Assembly: GCF_001427665.1 (NCBI RefSeq)
Contig: NZ_LMHC01000003.1
Coordinates: 76,652-132,432, forward strand
Reading direction: 5' to 3'
Length of the DNA stretch: 55,781 nucleotides
Source: Caulobacter sp. Root655
GTDB taxonomy: Bacteria > Pseudomonadota > Alphaproteobacteria > Caulobacterales > Caulobacteraceae
Part shown: positions 45,353-55,100 of the stretch, piece by piece
Layout: every line of letters begins with the position of its first letter
Position numbering within the stretch: the stretch's first letter is position 1
Translations under genes and position numbers: made by a program
Notes under the pieces: generated by a model
The model's input: only the letters and a program-made list of their open reading frames with translations
The model's database searches: none
What the model was told of the DNA's origin: nothing

Positions 45353-45379
45353 TTGACTCGATATAACAGCGCTTATACA
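45353..45379 (+). promoter_or_regulatory. promoter/operator of the marR-S41 pair
   Basis: TTGACT followed after 15 bases by TATACA, with a TATAA-N6-TTATA palindrome (45362-45377) overlapping the spacer. The regulator start codon is only 11 bases further, so the leader is very short. A MarR-type repressor would be expected to bind such a palindrome. Confidence 0.5.
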
Positions 45380-45389
45380 TATCTCGCGC

Positions 45390-45890
45390 ATGACGCCGCC
45401 CACACCCACGCTCGGCACGCTTCTGCGCCACCTGATCGAGCTGCTCGACGGCGCGGTGGAGCAGGCCTACCGCGCTTCGGGCCTCGACTACCGCCCGCGC
45501 TACACGCCGGTGGTCAAGGCGCTGATGGCCCTGGGGCCGGTCTCGATCCGGGTCATCTCGCGCCAGGCCGGCATCAGCCATTCGGCCGCCAGCCAGACCG
45601 TCTCGCAGATGGCCAAGGCCGACCTGGTGTTCCTGTCGCCGGGCGAGGACGGGCGCGAGCGCATCGTCGCCCTGACCCCTCGCGCCCAGGCCATGCTGCC
45701 CGCCGTCACCCGGCAGTGGCGGGCGGTGAACGCCGCCGCCGCCGGCCTCGACGCAGAACTCTCCGCGCCGCTCTCGGCCCTGCTGGTCGAGACGATCGCC
45801 GCGCTCGAACGCCAGGCCTTCAGCGACCGCATCGCCCAGGCCGCCGGCCGGCTTTCCGACGATCCGCAGGTCCCCCTGGAGGCTCCATGA
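45390..45890 (+). CDS. MarR-family transcriptional regulator
   Basis: 166 residues. An N-terminal dimer helix (LRHLIELLDGAVEQAYRASGLDYRPRYTPVVKAL) leads to the winged helix (GPVSIRVISRQAGISHSAASQTVSQMAKADLVFLSPGEDGRERIVALTPRAQAML) and closing helices. MarR proteins usually repress their own operon until a ligand binds. The stop overlaps the ATG of the S41 peptidase gene (ATGA), so the two are translationally coupled. A palindromic TATAA/TTATA site lies in the promoter. Confidence 0.92.
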   Translation: MTPPTPTLGTLLRHLIELLDGAVEQAYRASGLDYRPRYTPVVKALMALGPVSIRVISRQAGISHSAASQTVSQMAKADLVFLSPGEDGRERIVALTPRAQAMLPAVTRQWRAVNAAAAGLDAELSAPLSALLVETIAALERQAFSDRIAQAAGRLSDDPQVPLEAP

Positions 45891-47260
45891 ATCCCCGTTT
45901 TCTTCTCCTGGCCTCGGCCGCCCTGGTCCTGATCGCGCCGGCCGCGCCCGTCCTGGCCCGGCAGGTGGCGACCGGCGCGGAACAGGCGGCGCCCGACGTC
46001 CTGTCCAGGACCGACCGCGACGCGGCCCTGACGGCGATCGCGGCCGCGGTGCGCGCGTCCTACGTCTTTCCGGAGAAGGACGCGGCGATCGTCGCGCGAC
46101 TGGAAAAGGCGCGCCAGGACGGCCGCTACGACATGGAGGACGCGGGGGTCTTCGCCGAGCGGGTCACCGAGGATCTGCGGGCCGCCAGCGGCGATCGCCA
46201 CATGTACATGCTCTACAACCCGGCCCAGTATGCGGCGGCCACCAGCGCCAGCCCGGCGGACGGCGCCGCGATGAGCCAGAGCGGGGCGGCGGCCTTCGAG
46301 CGTCGCGCCGCCGTCCGCGACCACCATGGGCTGGTCGCGCAGGAGATCCTGCCCGGCAATATCCGCTACCTGAAGGTCGCCGGCTTCGAGTGGATCCAGG
46401 ACGAGACCGGAGCGGTCTACGACAGCGCCCTGCGCTTCCTGAAGGACGGCGACGCGGTGATCATCGACGTGCGCGGCAATCCCGGCGGCACGCACCAGGC
46501 GGTGCGCTACCTGGTCAGCCATTTCATGGATCCGGACGTTCTGGAGCTGACCTTCCTGGAAGGCGGGCAGGCCCCCAAGCAGTCGTGGACCCTGGACCAC
46601 CTGCCGGCCGGCCGACTGAAGGGCAAGCCGCTCTATGTGCTGATCGACGGCAACACCGGCTCGGCCGCCGAGGCCTTCGCCTACGACGTCCAGCAGTTCA
46701 AGCTGGGCGAGCTGGTCGGGGCCAAGACGGCGGGCGCGGCCAACAACAACAAGTTCGTGCCCGTCGCGCCGGGCTTCATGCTCAGCGTCTCCTTCGGCCG
46801 TCCCGTCCACGCGGTCAGCCAGGCCAACTGGGACGGAACCGGCGTCGCGCCGACGATCGAAGTCGCGTCCGCCCGGGCCCTGGAAACCGCCCAGTCCCTG
46901 GCCCTGACGCGCCTGGCGGCGGCGCCCGGCGCGTCGCCGGAAGCGCTGGCCGAATACGCCTGGGCCCGCATCACCGTCGACGCGGCGTTGAAGCCGGTCT
47001 CGATCCCGCCCAGCCGGCTGAAGGCCTGGGCGGGACCTTATGGCGAGGTCACGATCAGCTTGCGTGACGGCAAGCTGTGGATGGCGCGGGCCGAACGGCC
47101 GCTGCGGAGCCTGACGCCCCTGACCGCCGACGGCCTGTTCGCCGTCGACGGCTCGGACAGGCTGCGCGCCCGCTTCACCGACACCGGGATGGAAACCCTG
47201 TGGCGGGGCGATCCCGACGCCCGGGTCTATCCGCGGGGGACGGCGGCGCCGAAGGGCTAG
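45887..47260 (+). CDS. secreted S41-family (C-terminal processing-like) peptidase
   Basis: 457 residues. A signal peptide (MNPRFLLLASAALVLIAPAAPVLA) is followed by an IRBP-like helical cap (AIAAAVRASYVFPEKDAAIVARLEKA). The S41 core has GNIRYLKVAGF, DAVIIDVRGNPGG and the nucleophile Ser259 in DGNTGSAAEAFAY; GAKTAGAANNNKF lies where the partner residue and the next loop are expected. The last 100 residues form an extra beta domain (GPYGEVTISLRDGKLWMARAERP) found in members of this subgroup. It lacks an obvious PDZ domain, unlike CtpA. The substrate is unknown. It is coupled to the upstream MarR regulator. Confidence 0.9.
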   Translation: MNPRFLLLASAALVLIAPAAPVLARQVATGAEQAAPDVLSRTDRDAALTAIAAAVRASYVFPEKDAAIVARLEKARQDGRYDMEDAGVFAERVTEDLRAASGDRHMYMLYNPAQYAAATSASPADGAAMSQSGAAAFERRAAVRDHHGLVAQEILPGNIRYLKVAGFEWIQDETGAVYDSALRFLKDGDAVIIDVRGNPGGTHQAVRYLVSHFMDPDVLELTFLEGGQAPKQSWTLDHLPAGRLKGKPLYVLIDGNTGSAAEAFAYDVQQFKLGELVGAKTAGAANNNKFVPVAPGFMLSVSFGRPVHAVSQANWDGTGVAPTIEVASARALETAQSLALTRLAAAPGASPEALAEYAWARITVDAALKPVSIPPSRLKAWAGPYGEVTISLRDGKLWMARAERPLRSLTPLTADGLFAVDGSDRLRARFTDTGMETLWRGDPDARVYPRGTAAPKG

Positions 47261-47373
47261 CTTCACAAAACGACGACCAGACTGTCACGGGGCCATCACG
47301 CTCCCCGCCGGGGCGCGTGGTAGCCTTTTGGCGTTCGCGTGACCCGGTTTCCCCTCTGCAAGCGAGGAATCCC

Positions 47374-47757
47374 ATGACCTCTTATGAACGCATCGGCGGC
47401 GAAGCCGTCGCCCAGGCCGCCCTCGACGACTTCTTCCAACGCGCTCAGCAGGACGACCTGCTGGCCCACCTGATCGGCGCCGTGATCACCCCCGGGGCGC
47501 GGGCCTTCGTGGCGGCCGCCCTCGACCTCGACAACCACGACGAGGCCATGCTGGCGCCGGCCTTGGCCTGGTTGGCCGAGGAAGGGCTCGAGGACGACGA
47601 CCTGGACCACATGGTCGGCCACCTGGCGCTGGCGCTCGAGGCGCGCGGCCTCGACGACGAACTGGTCGCCGAGATCGCCGACCACGCCGAGGCCCTGCGC
47701 GACGCGGCGCTGGGGGTGTGGCCGGAAGACGAGGACGAAGACGAAGTCGCCGCCTGA
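47374..47757 (+). CDS. truncated-hemoglobin-like protein lacking the proximal His
   Basis: 127 residues. The start SYERIGGEAVAQAALDDFFQRAQQDDLLAHLI copies the opening of group I truncated globins. The later part (LEDDDLDHMVGHLALALEARGLDDELVAEIADHAEALRDAALG) copies their G and H helices. In between, the region that should hold the proximal His (the HxHL type) reads MLAPALAWL, with no His there. It may therefore not bind heme in the usual way. The tail is Asp/Glu-rich. The ATG at 47374 follows GCGAGGAATCC. It is a single gene converging with the carboxylesterase gene, with palindrome D between. Confidence 0.7.
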   Translation: MTSYERIGGEAVAQAALDDFFQRAQQDDLLAHLIGAVITPGARAFVAAALDLDNHDEAMLAPALAWLAEEGLEDDDLDHMVGHLALALEARGLDDELVAEIADHAEALRDAALGVWPEDEDEDEVAA

Positions 47758-47766
47758 CTGGAAAGA

Positions 47767-47895
47767 CCTCCCCCTGTGGGGGAGGTGTCGGCGCAGCCGA
47801 CGGAGGGGGGAGGTTTAGGTAGGCCGCGCGCAGGCTCGACCTTCGCAGACTCCCCCCACCGGTCGCTGCGCGACCGCCTCCCCCACAGGGGGAGG
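47767..47895. repeat. intergenic palindrome, family D
   Basis: CCTCCCCCTGTGGGGGAGG / CCTCCCCCACAGGGGGAGG outer arms, inner CCGACGGAGGGGGG / CCCCCCACCGG-like. It fills the gap between the convergent globin-like and carboxylesterase genes. Single copy in the window. Confidence 0.85.
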
Positions 47896-47899
47896 AATT

Positions 47900-49501
47900 T
47901 TACGTCCCGAACTGCGTGAACGGCACCTTGTTGAACAGCTCGCGCTCGGCCCCGCGCGGGTCGTCCTCCATTCGCGAGGTGTTGTCGAACACCATCGTCT
48001 GGCGCTTGGGCAGGCCATAGGGCTCCCACTTCGGCAGCGACGGCGTGTTGGGGTTTCCCGTCCGGGCGAAGGCGATGAAGGCGTCGGCCAGGCGCTGGTG
48101 CATCGCCACCGCCTCCGGTCCCGAGCCGGTGATCACCCCCGGCGCGTCGAAATTGCCGAACACCAGCTGCATGTCCAGCGTATGGGGCGCGCCCCAGATC
48201 CCGCCGTCCTTGGGCGAGCGCCAGTCCAGCTGGTAGGCGAAGGCCGGGGCCCCGGCCCTGGCCCGCTCCTCGTCCTGAATGATCGCCGCCTTCCACGAGC
48301 GGCCGGCGGTCGAGGCGGCGAAATAGACGTCGGCCGGGGTGTAGGCCGGATAGATCCGGCGATAGGCCGCCACCACCGTGGCCGGGTCGATGTCGATGCG
48401 GGCGTTGAACTGGGCCGGCAGCTTGTCGACCACCTGCTCCCAGGTCAGGTCCATCAGGCTCTTGTCGTAGCCGACGAAGCCGCGCGTCTCGTCATGGGTG
48501 TTGCCGCACATCATCGGCACGTCCAGGCTTTGCGGCGCGGCGTCGGGGAAGAACGGATGGCGGGTCAGCGAGCGCTCGTCCAGCACCGGGCCCATATAGA
48601 CCCCGCCCGAGCCGGCGATCGGGTCGACGGCCTTCAGACCCGCCAGGAACTGCTCGGCGGGCAGGGCGCGCAGGGCGGCCAGGTCCTTGATCCCCAGCTT
48701 GTCGATGAAGCCCTTGGCGCGCTTGGTGGCGTTGAACGGGCCGGCGGCGGTGACCTGCTGGCCGCTCATGGTGGCGGCGCGGTGGAACAGGCCCTTGGCG
48801 GCCGGCATGGCCATCAGGGTGGCGATCTTGGCCCCGCCGCCCGACTGTCCGAACAGCATGACCTTGCCGGGGTCGCCGCCGAACGCGGCGATGTTGTCGC
48901 GCACCCATTGCAGGGCCAGCACCAGGTCCAGCTGGCCGACATTGCCGCTGTCGGCGACGCTGGGGTCGTCGAACAGTCGCGACAGATAGAGGTAGCCGAA
49001 GGCGTTGAGCCGGTGGTTGACCGTCACCACCACCACGTCGCCGCGCCGGGCCAGCTTGGTTCCGTCGTACCAGGGGCTGGCCCCCGAGCCGGTGTTGTAG
49101 GCGCCGCCGTGGATGTAGAACATCACCGGCCGCTTCTTGCCGCCCCCTTTGTTGTCGAGGGCCGCCGGGGTCCAGACATTGAGGAACAGGCAGTCCTCGC
49201 TCAGGGTCTCGCCGTCCTCGCCCTTGCCTTGAGGGCAGGCCGCGCCATAGGCCAGGGCGTCCTGGACGCCGGTCCACGGCTGGGGCGGCCGGGGCGGCAT
49301 GAAGCGCAGCGGCCCGGTATCGGCCCCGTAGCGCAGGCCCTTGAAGACGCTGACCCCGCCCGTGCCGGCGCCGCGCACCTTGCCGGCCGTGGTGGTCACG
49401 ACAGGACCAGGCCTGGCGGCCAGGACGGGGCTCGAGGCCAGCGCCAGGGCCGCGCCCGCGCCGACGATCAGGCCGCGTCGGCCGACATTGGAATGGTCCA
49501 T
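47900..49501 (-). CDS. type-B carboxylesterase
   Basis: 533 residues. A signal peptide with Arg pair ([24 protein letters not shown]) suggests Tat export. The type-B fold has the oxyanion hole HGG (131-133, [14 protein letters not shown]), [12 protein letters not shown], nucleophile Ser220 in [18 protein letters not shown], the acid in THDETRGF and the His in [16 protein letters not shown]. It is probably an active esterase on aryl or sugar esters; the nearby GH5 and GH10 genes make plant-wall esters one possibility. The ATG at 49501 follows GGAGGAAG. Palindrome D lies past its end and F2 before its start. Confidence 0.94.
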   Translation of the reverse strand: MDHSNVGRRGLIVGAGAALALASSPVLAARPGPVVTTTAGKVRGAGTGGVSVFKGLRYGADTGPLRFMPPRPPQPWTGVQDALAYGAACPQGKGEDGETLSEDCLFLNVWTPAALDNKGGGKKRPVMFYIHGGAYNTGSGASPWYDGTKLARRGDVVVVTVNHRLNAFGYLYLSRLFDDPSVADSGNVGQLDLVLALQWVRDNIAAFGGDPGKVMLFGQSGGGAKIATLMAMPAAKGLFHRAATMSGQQVTAAGPFNATKRAKGFIDKLGIKDLAALRALPAEQFLAGLKAVDPIAGSGGVYMGPVLDERSLTRHPFFPDAAPQSLDVPMMCGNTHDETRGFVGYDKSLMDLTWEQVVDKLPAQFNARIDIDPATVVAAYRRIYPAYTPADVYFAASTAGRSWKAAIIQDEERARAGAPAFAYQLDWRSPKDGGIWGAPHTLDMQLVFGNFDAPGVITGSGPEAVAMHQRLADAFIAFARTGNPNTPSLPKWEPYGLPKRQTMVFDNTSRMEDDPRGAERELFNKVPFTQFGT

Positions 49502-49592
49502 GAGCTTCCTCCGGCGCGGTTGGGCTCGCGCTCGGCGAAATCGCTACCACGGATCATGACACCGGTAACATCCACTTTTTTGGCTCACCGAG

Positions 49593-49762
49593 ACCCTCTC
49601 CCAGAGGGAGAGGGAGGGGCCCAAGCGAAGCTTGGGAGGGTGAGGGGTTTAGGCGTCAGACGGCGTGCCGGCAGGGCGCTCATAGAAAAACGGTGAGGGC
49701 GTCACCCCTCACCCTCCCACCGCTACGCGGCGGGCCCCTCCCTCTCCCCTCCGGGAGAGGGT
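49593..49762. repeat. intergenic palindrome, family F copy 2 (inverted)
   Basis: About 170-bp palindrome, the reverse orientation of 42375-42542 (ACCCTCTCCCAGAGGGAGAG ... CGGGAGAGGGT). It lies between the carboxylesterase start and the GH5 stop. Confidence 0.85.
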
Positions 49763-49771
49763 TCTAAATCT

Positions 49772-51103
49772 CTACAGCGCCGCCACCGCCTTCGCATGCG
49801 CCCGCACCACGGCCAACGTCGTGGCGTCGGTGTCGAACACCCCGAACAGCCCCTGTTCCTCCTGCGGCGGATCGCCGACATAGGCGCGGTCGCCCATCTT
49901 GAACCAGGCGTCGGGGTGGTGGGCGCGGCCCTCGCCGTTCCAGGCCCAGAAGTTGGTTCCGGCGACCGGGCCGCCGGCCTTCATGTCGGCCAGGGCCAGG
50001 TCGAAGACCGTGCCGTAGAAGCGGTCCTTGAACGTGGCCGGCGCGCCCGGCGCGAAGGCGCGGCCGTCGCGGATCAGGCCGAACTCCTCGATCACCAGCG
50101 GCTTGTTCAGCCCCTTGGCCAGGGCGATGTGGCGGCTGATGTAGTCGCGGCACCGGGCCTCGCCGGCCGCGTAGGTCCCCGGCTGGTCCTTGAAGTCGAT
50201 CCAGCCCCAGTTGTTGGGCCAGACGTGCAGGGTCAGGTAGTCGATGCTGGCCGGCTTGTGGGCCTCCACCACACAGGCCTCGCGTTGAAGGCAGCCCATG
50301 TCGCCCTCGCTGCCGGTGCTGACCAGGTGGCGCGGGTCGAGCCCCTTGATGAAGGCCGAGGTCTCGGCGATCCAGCGGTAGTAGGTCGGCAGGTTGGCGA
50401 CGCCGAACGCTTCGCTGCCGCCGGGCCGGGGCTCGTTGGCCAGTTGCCAGGCCATGATCGTCGGGTCGTCGCGATAGGGCTTGCCGGTGACGCTGCTGGT
50501 GCGGCCGACCAGGGCGCGGACATAGTGCTGGAACAGGGCCTGCGCCTTGGCGTCGCCGTAGAAGCGGGCCGAATAGTCGGCGAACTGCGGCCAGGGGTGG
50601 GCCGGGTCGCCCTGCTGGAACCACTCGCCGTTGCCGGTCCAGCGCAGATAGGCCGGCATGCCGCCCGACCAGTCCCAGAAGTTGTTGAGATAGATCACCG
50701 CCTTCATGCCGCGCCGGCCCATCTCGGCCAGCAGCACGTCCAGGCCCTTCAGCAGGTTCTGGTCGTAGTCCTCGCCCGGGCCCCGGAAGGTCGGGTCCAT
50801 CGCCACCTTGGCCGGCGAGCGTTCGCCCGCGCCCAGCACGCGCAGGTTGGTGACGCCCAGGGCTTTCAGCCGGTCCAGCTCGCGCCCCAGCCGGGCCCGG
50901 TCGCCCTCCGGCCCCGGCGAGCCCAGCCAGGCCCCGTACCAGAGGTTGGCGCCGACGAAGCGGTAGGGCTTGCCGTCCAGGCTGAGGCGGCCGTCCTTGA
51001 CTGTAACGAAGGGGGTGGAAGCCTGCGCGCCGTACGCGCCGCCGGCGCCGGGCGCGGCCATGGCGGCGGCTCCGGCCATCATCAGGCGACGTCTCGACAG
51101 CAT
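49772..51103 (-). CDS. GH5-family mannan endo-1,4-beta-mannosidase (likely)
   Basis: 443 residues. The signal peptide starts MLSRRRLMMAGAAAMAAPG, a Tat-like Arg run. The barrel has YRFVGANLWYGAWLG, LGVTNLRVLGAGE, MKAVIYLNNFWDWSGGMPAYLRW, the acid/base Glu224 in MAWQLANEPRPG and nucleophile Glu340 in PLVIEEFGLIRDG. LTLHVWPNNWGWIDF and the closing GTNFWAWNGEGR are typical of the mannanase group of GH5. It would degrade mannan or glucomannan outside the inner membrane. The ATG at 51103 follows GGGAGG; an ATG seven codons upstream is less likely. It is divergent from the GST gene. Confidence 0.92.
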   Translation of the reverse strand: MLSRRRLMMAGAAAMAAPGAGGAYGAQASTPFVTVKDGRLSLDGKPYRFVGANLWYGAWLGSPGPEGDRARLGRELDRLKALGVTNLRVLGAGERSPAKVAMDPTFRGPGEDYDQNLLKGLDVLLAEMGRRGMKAVIYLNNFWDWSGGMPAYLRWTGNGEWFQQGDPAHPWPQFADYSARFYGDAKAQALFQHYVRALVGRTSSVTGKPYRDDPTIMAWQLANEPRPGGSEAFGVANLPTYYRWIAETSAFIKGLDPRHLVSTGSEGDMGCLQREACVVEAHKPASIDYLTLHVWPNNWGWIDFKDQPGTYAAGEARCRDYISRHIALAKGLNKPLVIEEFGLIRDGRAFAPGAPATFKDRFYGTVFDLALADMKAGGPVAGTNFWAWNGEGRAHHPDAWFKMGDRAYVGDPPQEEQGLFGVFDTDATTLAVVRAHAKAVAAL

Positions 51104-51331
51104 GTTTGCCTCCCTTGTTTTCATGCAACCTAGCGGAAGGCCGCGGCGCGGGGGAGGGGATTAAGTAAATTCGATTTTGGAATCCCAGCGCCGCTCCCGA
51201 AAAAAGGACAACGTGGTCATGTCGGAAAGCCCGCTGGTGGCGCGTCCTCGGGACAGAACAGACGCGCGCGAGATCATCGCCACGCGCTGTGTCACGTTGG
51301 ATCGCGCCATGCACGCGCCGGGAGGTCACCC

Positions 51332-51982
51332 ATGAAGCCCACCATCACCGCCTTCAAGCAGTCGCCCGATCGCGGCAGGGGCCTGGCGCGCGACATGCGC
51401 GTTCGCTGGGCGCTCGAGGAAGTGAGCCTGCCCTACGACGTCCAACTGCTGACGTTCCCCGAAATGAAGGCGCCGGCTCACCTCGCGCGCCATCCCTTCG
51501 GTCAGATCCCCACCTACGAGGAGGGCGACTTGGTCCTGTTCGAGACCGGCGGCATCGTGCTGCACATCGCGCAAAGCCATCCGGGCCTGCTGCCGGACGA
51601 CGCCAACGGCCGGGCGCGGGCGATCACCTGGATGTTCGCAGCGCTCAGCACGGTGGAGCAGTCGATCGTCGAGCTGCAGTGGGTCATGTTCACCGAGCGC
51701 GACAAGAGCTGGTACGAGGAGCGCCTGGCCATGGTCCACGACCGCATCCGCGCGCGGCTGGCCGAGCTCTCCCAGCGGCTCGGCGACGCCGACTGGCTGG
51801 ACGGGGCGTTCAGCGCCGGCGACCTGATGATGGCCTCGGTGCTGCTGAGGGTGAGGGGCTCGGGCCTGCTGGACGAATATCCCAACCTCGCCGCCTATGT
51901 CGCCCGGGCCGAAGCGCGCCCCGCCTACCAGCGCGCCTTCGCCGAACAGCTGGCGGTCTTCCACGCGGCGTCGGGCGGGTAG
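51332..51982 (+). CDS. glutathione S-transferase
   Basis: 216 residues. The thioredoxin-like N-terminal domain is ITAFKQSPDRGRGLARDMRVRWALEEVSLPYDVQLLTFPEMKAPAHLARHPFGQIPTYEEGDLVLFETGGIVLHIAQ. It has the cis-Pro segment (GQIPTYEEGD) and the glutathione-binding E-T (residues after LVLF). The helical C-terminal domain ends with DWLDGAFSAGDLMMASVLLRV. The role could be detoxification or another thiol transfer. The ATG at 51332 follows GGGAGG. It converges with putA, with palindrome A3 between. Confidence 0.93.
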   Translation: MKPTITAFKQSPDRGRGLARDMRVRWALEEVSLPYDVQLLTFPEMKAPAHLARHPFGQIPTYEEGDLVLFETGGIVLHIAQSHPGLLPDDANGRARAITWMFAALSTVEQSIVELQWVMFTERDKSWYEERLAMVHDRIRARLAELSQRLGDADWLDGAFSAGDLMMASVLLRVRGSGLLDEYPNLAAYVARAEARPAYQRAFAEQLAVFHAASGG

Positions 51983-52042
51983 GGGCGGCGCCCGTATTCA
52001 GTGGTGGGCGGACGATCCCGAAAATTTCAGAGACCTAAAACC

Positions 52043-52148
52043 GTTGTCATCCCGGAAGCCTCGCGGAGGCTGTCCGGGACCCAGGGGCCGGCGCAGTGCG
52101 GCGGTCCTGGGTCCCGGCCTTCCGCTTCGCTACAGCCGGGATGACAAC
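52043..52148. repeat. intergenic palindrome, family A copy 3
   Basis: GTTGTCATCCCGGAAGCC / GCCGGGATGACAAC outer arms, GGGACCCAGG / CCTGGGTCCC inner arms. It sits between the convergent GST and putA genes. Confidence 0.87.
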
Positions 52149-52181
52149 GTTTTAGGGACAGACTTCAGCGGCTCTCCAGTC

Positions 52182-55100
52182 CTACAGGTTCAGCAGCGCC
52201 GGGTCGCCGCCCTGCGCCGTGATGTTGACGCTCAGCGCCCGCTCGACCGCGTAGCGCAGCAGGGCGTGGGGGCCGCCGGCCTTGGGGCCGGTGCCCGACA
52301 GGCCCTCGCCGCCGAAGGGCTGGACGCCGACCACGGCGCCGGTCATCGAGCGGTTGACGTAACAGTTGCCGGCCGGGACCAGGCGCTGGACATCGGCCGC
52401 GAAGCTTTCGATCCGCGAGTGGACGCCCAGGGTCAGGCCATAGCGGCGGGCCGCCAGGGCCTGCGCCACCGGCTCCAGGTCCTCGGGACGGTAGCGCACG
52501 ACGTGCAGCACCGGGCCGAACACCTCGCGCTCCAGGAAGTCGGCGGCCGGGATCTCGGCCAGGACGGGGGCGAAGAACGTCCCGGCCTCGGGGGCCTTCA
52601 ACTGGTGCAGGACCTTGGCCTCGCGGTTCAGGCGCACCAGGTGCTTGTCGAGCGCGTCCCTGGCCTCGGCGTCGATCACCGGGCCGACGTCGGTGACGGC
52701 CAGGGCCGGGTCGCCGATCACCAGGGCGTCCATCGCCCCCTTCAGACCGTCGATCACGCCGTCGGCGGTGTCTTGCGGCAGGAACAGCAGGCGCAGGGCC
52801 GAGCAGCGCTGGCCGGCGCTGCCAAAAGCGGACAGGATGACGTCGTCGATCACCTGCTCGCGCTGGGCGGTGGTGTCGACGAACATGCCGTTCAGGCCGC
52901 CGGTTTCGGCGATGAACGGAACGATCGGGCCTTGCCTTTGGGCGAGCGTCTGGTTGATCCGCCAGGCGGTGTCGGTGCCGCCGGTGAAGGCCACGCCGTC
53001 CAGGCCCTCGTGGGCGGTCAGGGCCGCCCCGACCGTCTCGCCGCGTCCCGGCAGCAGGGCCAGGAGGCGGTGGTCCAGGCCGGCGGCGTGATACAGCTTG
53101 ATGGCCTCGAAGGCGATCAGCGGGGTCTGCTCGGCCGGCTTAGCCAGCACGGCGTTGCCGGCCGCCAGGGCGGCGGCGATCTGGCCGGTGAAGATGGCCA
53201 GCGGGAAGTTCCACGGGCTGATGCAGACGAACACCCCGCGCCCGGCCAGGCGCAGGCTGTTGGTCTCGCCCACCGGGCCGGTCAGGACCTCGCCGGCCAG
53301 GCCGAACTGCTCTTCGGCGAGCTTGGCGTAGTAGCGGCAGAAGTCGACGGCCTCGCGCACCTCGGCCACCGCGTCGGGCAGGGTCTTGCCGGCCTCGCGC
53401 GACAGGATGGCGCACAGGCGCTCGAGATTGGCTTCCAGGGCGTCGCCCATGGCGCGCAAGACGCCGGCGCGCACGGGGCCGCCGGCCTGGTCCCAGGCCG
53501 GCTGGGCGGCGCGGGCCAACTTGAAGGCCTGGTCGATCTGCGGCAACTGGGCCTCGGAGACCACGCCCACCACGCGGGCGTTGTCGGTCGGGCTTTGCAC
53601 CGGCATCGGCGGCGCGCCCGCCGTCAGCTTGCCGCCGATCAGCGGACCGGCCGACAGGGTCAGCTTGTCCAGTTCGGCGACATGGGCGGCCAGGCGGTCG
53701 CGCGCGGCCTTGACGGACAGGTCGACGCCGGCGCTGTTGCGGCGACGCGGACCGTAGATGTCGGTCGGGACCGGGATCTTGGCGTGACGGTCGGGATGGG
53801 CCTCGACCGCGGTGACCGGGTCGACCACCACCTTCTCGACCGGCACCCGCTCGTCCAGCAGGGCGTGGACGAACGAGGTGTTGGCGCCATTCTCCAGCAG
53901 GCGGCGGACCAGGTAGGGCAGCAGGTCCTCGTGGCCGCCCACCGGGGCGTAGGCTCGCAGGGTGATGCCGTCATAGAGGTCGTCGGCGGCCTTGTAGAGC
54001 GCCTCGCCCATGCCGTGCAGGCGCTGGTGCTCGATTCGGACGCCGGCGTTCTTGGCCATGCGGACCACGGCGGCCAGGGTGTGGGCGTTGTGGGTGGCGA
54101 ACTGGGCGTAGAGGTGCGGCGCGGCGGCGACCAGGGCCTTGGCGCAGACCAGGTACGACAGGTCGGTGGCGGGCTTGGTGGTGTAGACCGGATAGTCCGG
54201 ACGACCGGCCACCTGGGCGCGCTTCACTTCGCTGTCCCAATAGGCGCCCTTCACGAGGCGGACCATCAGGCGGCGGCCGGTTTCCTTGGAGAGGGCCGTC
54301 AGCCGGGCGATCACCTCGGGGCAGCGCTTCTGGTAGGCCTGGACGGCCAGGCCCAGGCCGGTCCATTCGCCGAGGCCGGGCTCGCGGCACAGCCGGTCCA
54401 GCAGCTTCAGCGACAGCGCGAGCCTGTCCGCCTCTTCGGCGTCGATGGTGAAGTTGATGTCGTGCTTGGCCGCGATCAGGGCCAGGCGCAGGACGCGCGG
54501 ATAGAGCTCGTTCCAGACCCGGGCTTCCTGCGTCGCCTCATAGCGCGGCGTCAGGGCCGACAGCTTGACCGATACGCCGTGGCCGGCTTCGGGGCCGGCC
54601 TTGTTCGACAGCTTGCCGACGGTCTGAATCGCGTCGGCATAGGCCTTCTCGTAGCGCTCGGCGTCGGCGGCGGTGCGGGCGCCTTCGCCCAGCATGTCGA
54701 AGCTGCAGATGTCGCCGTCATTGGCGGCGCGCTTGATGGCCGCCTCGATCGTGCGGCCCAGCACGAACTGCTCGCCCATGATGCGGATGGCCTGGCCGAC
54801 GGCGGCGCGGATCACCGGCTCGCCCAGGCGGCCGGCGATCTTCTTGATGAAGGCCGGCAGGTCCTTCTGGGCCTGGTCGTCCGGCTCGACGATCTTGCCG
54901 GTCAGCATCAGGCCCCAGGTCGAGGCGTTGACGAACAGGCTGTCGGAGCCGCCCAGGTGGCTGGCCCAGTCGGCCGAGCCGATCTTCTCGGCGATCAGCT
55001 TGTCCCTCGTGTCGTCGTCGGGGGTGCGCAGCAGGGCCTCGGCCAGGCACATCAGGGCCAGGCCCTCGCGGGTGCCCAGGCTGAACTCCTGCAGGAAGCT

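Noticed and set aside
42375..49762. Repeat families considered as CRISPR arrays
   Set aside because: They are single inverted structures at separate loci, without regularly spaced direct repeats or cas genes.
51180..51190. Single GAATC site upstream of the GST gene as a cell-cycle signal
   Set aside because: One GANTC occurs often by chance, with no TTAA element or cell-cycle gene beside it.
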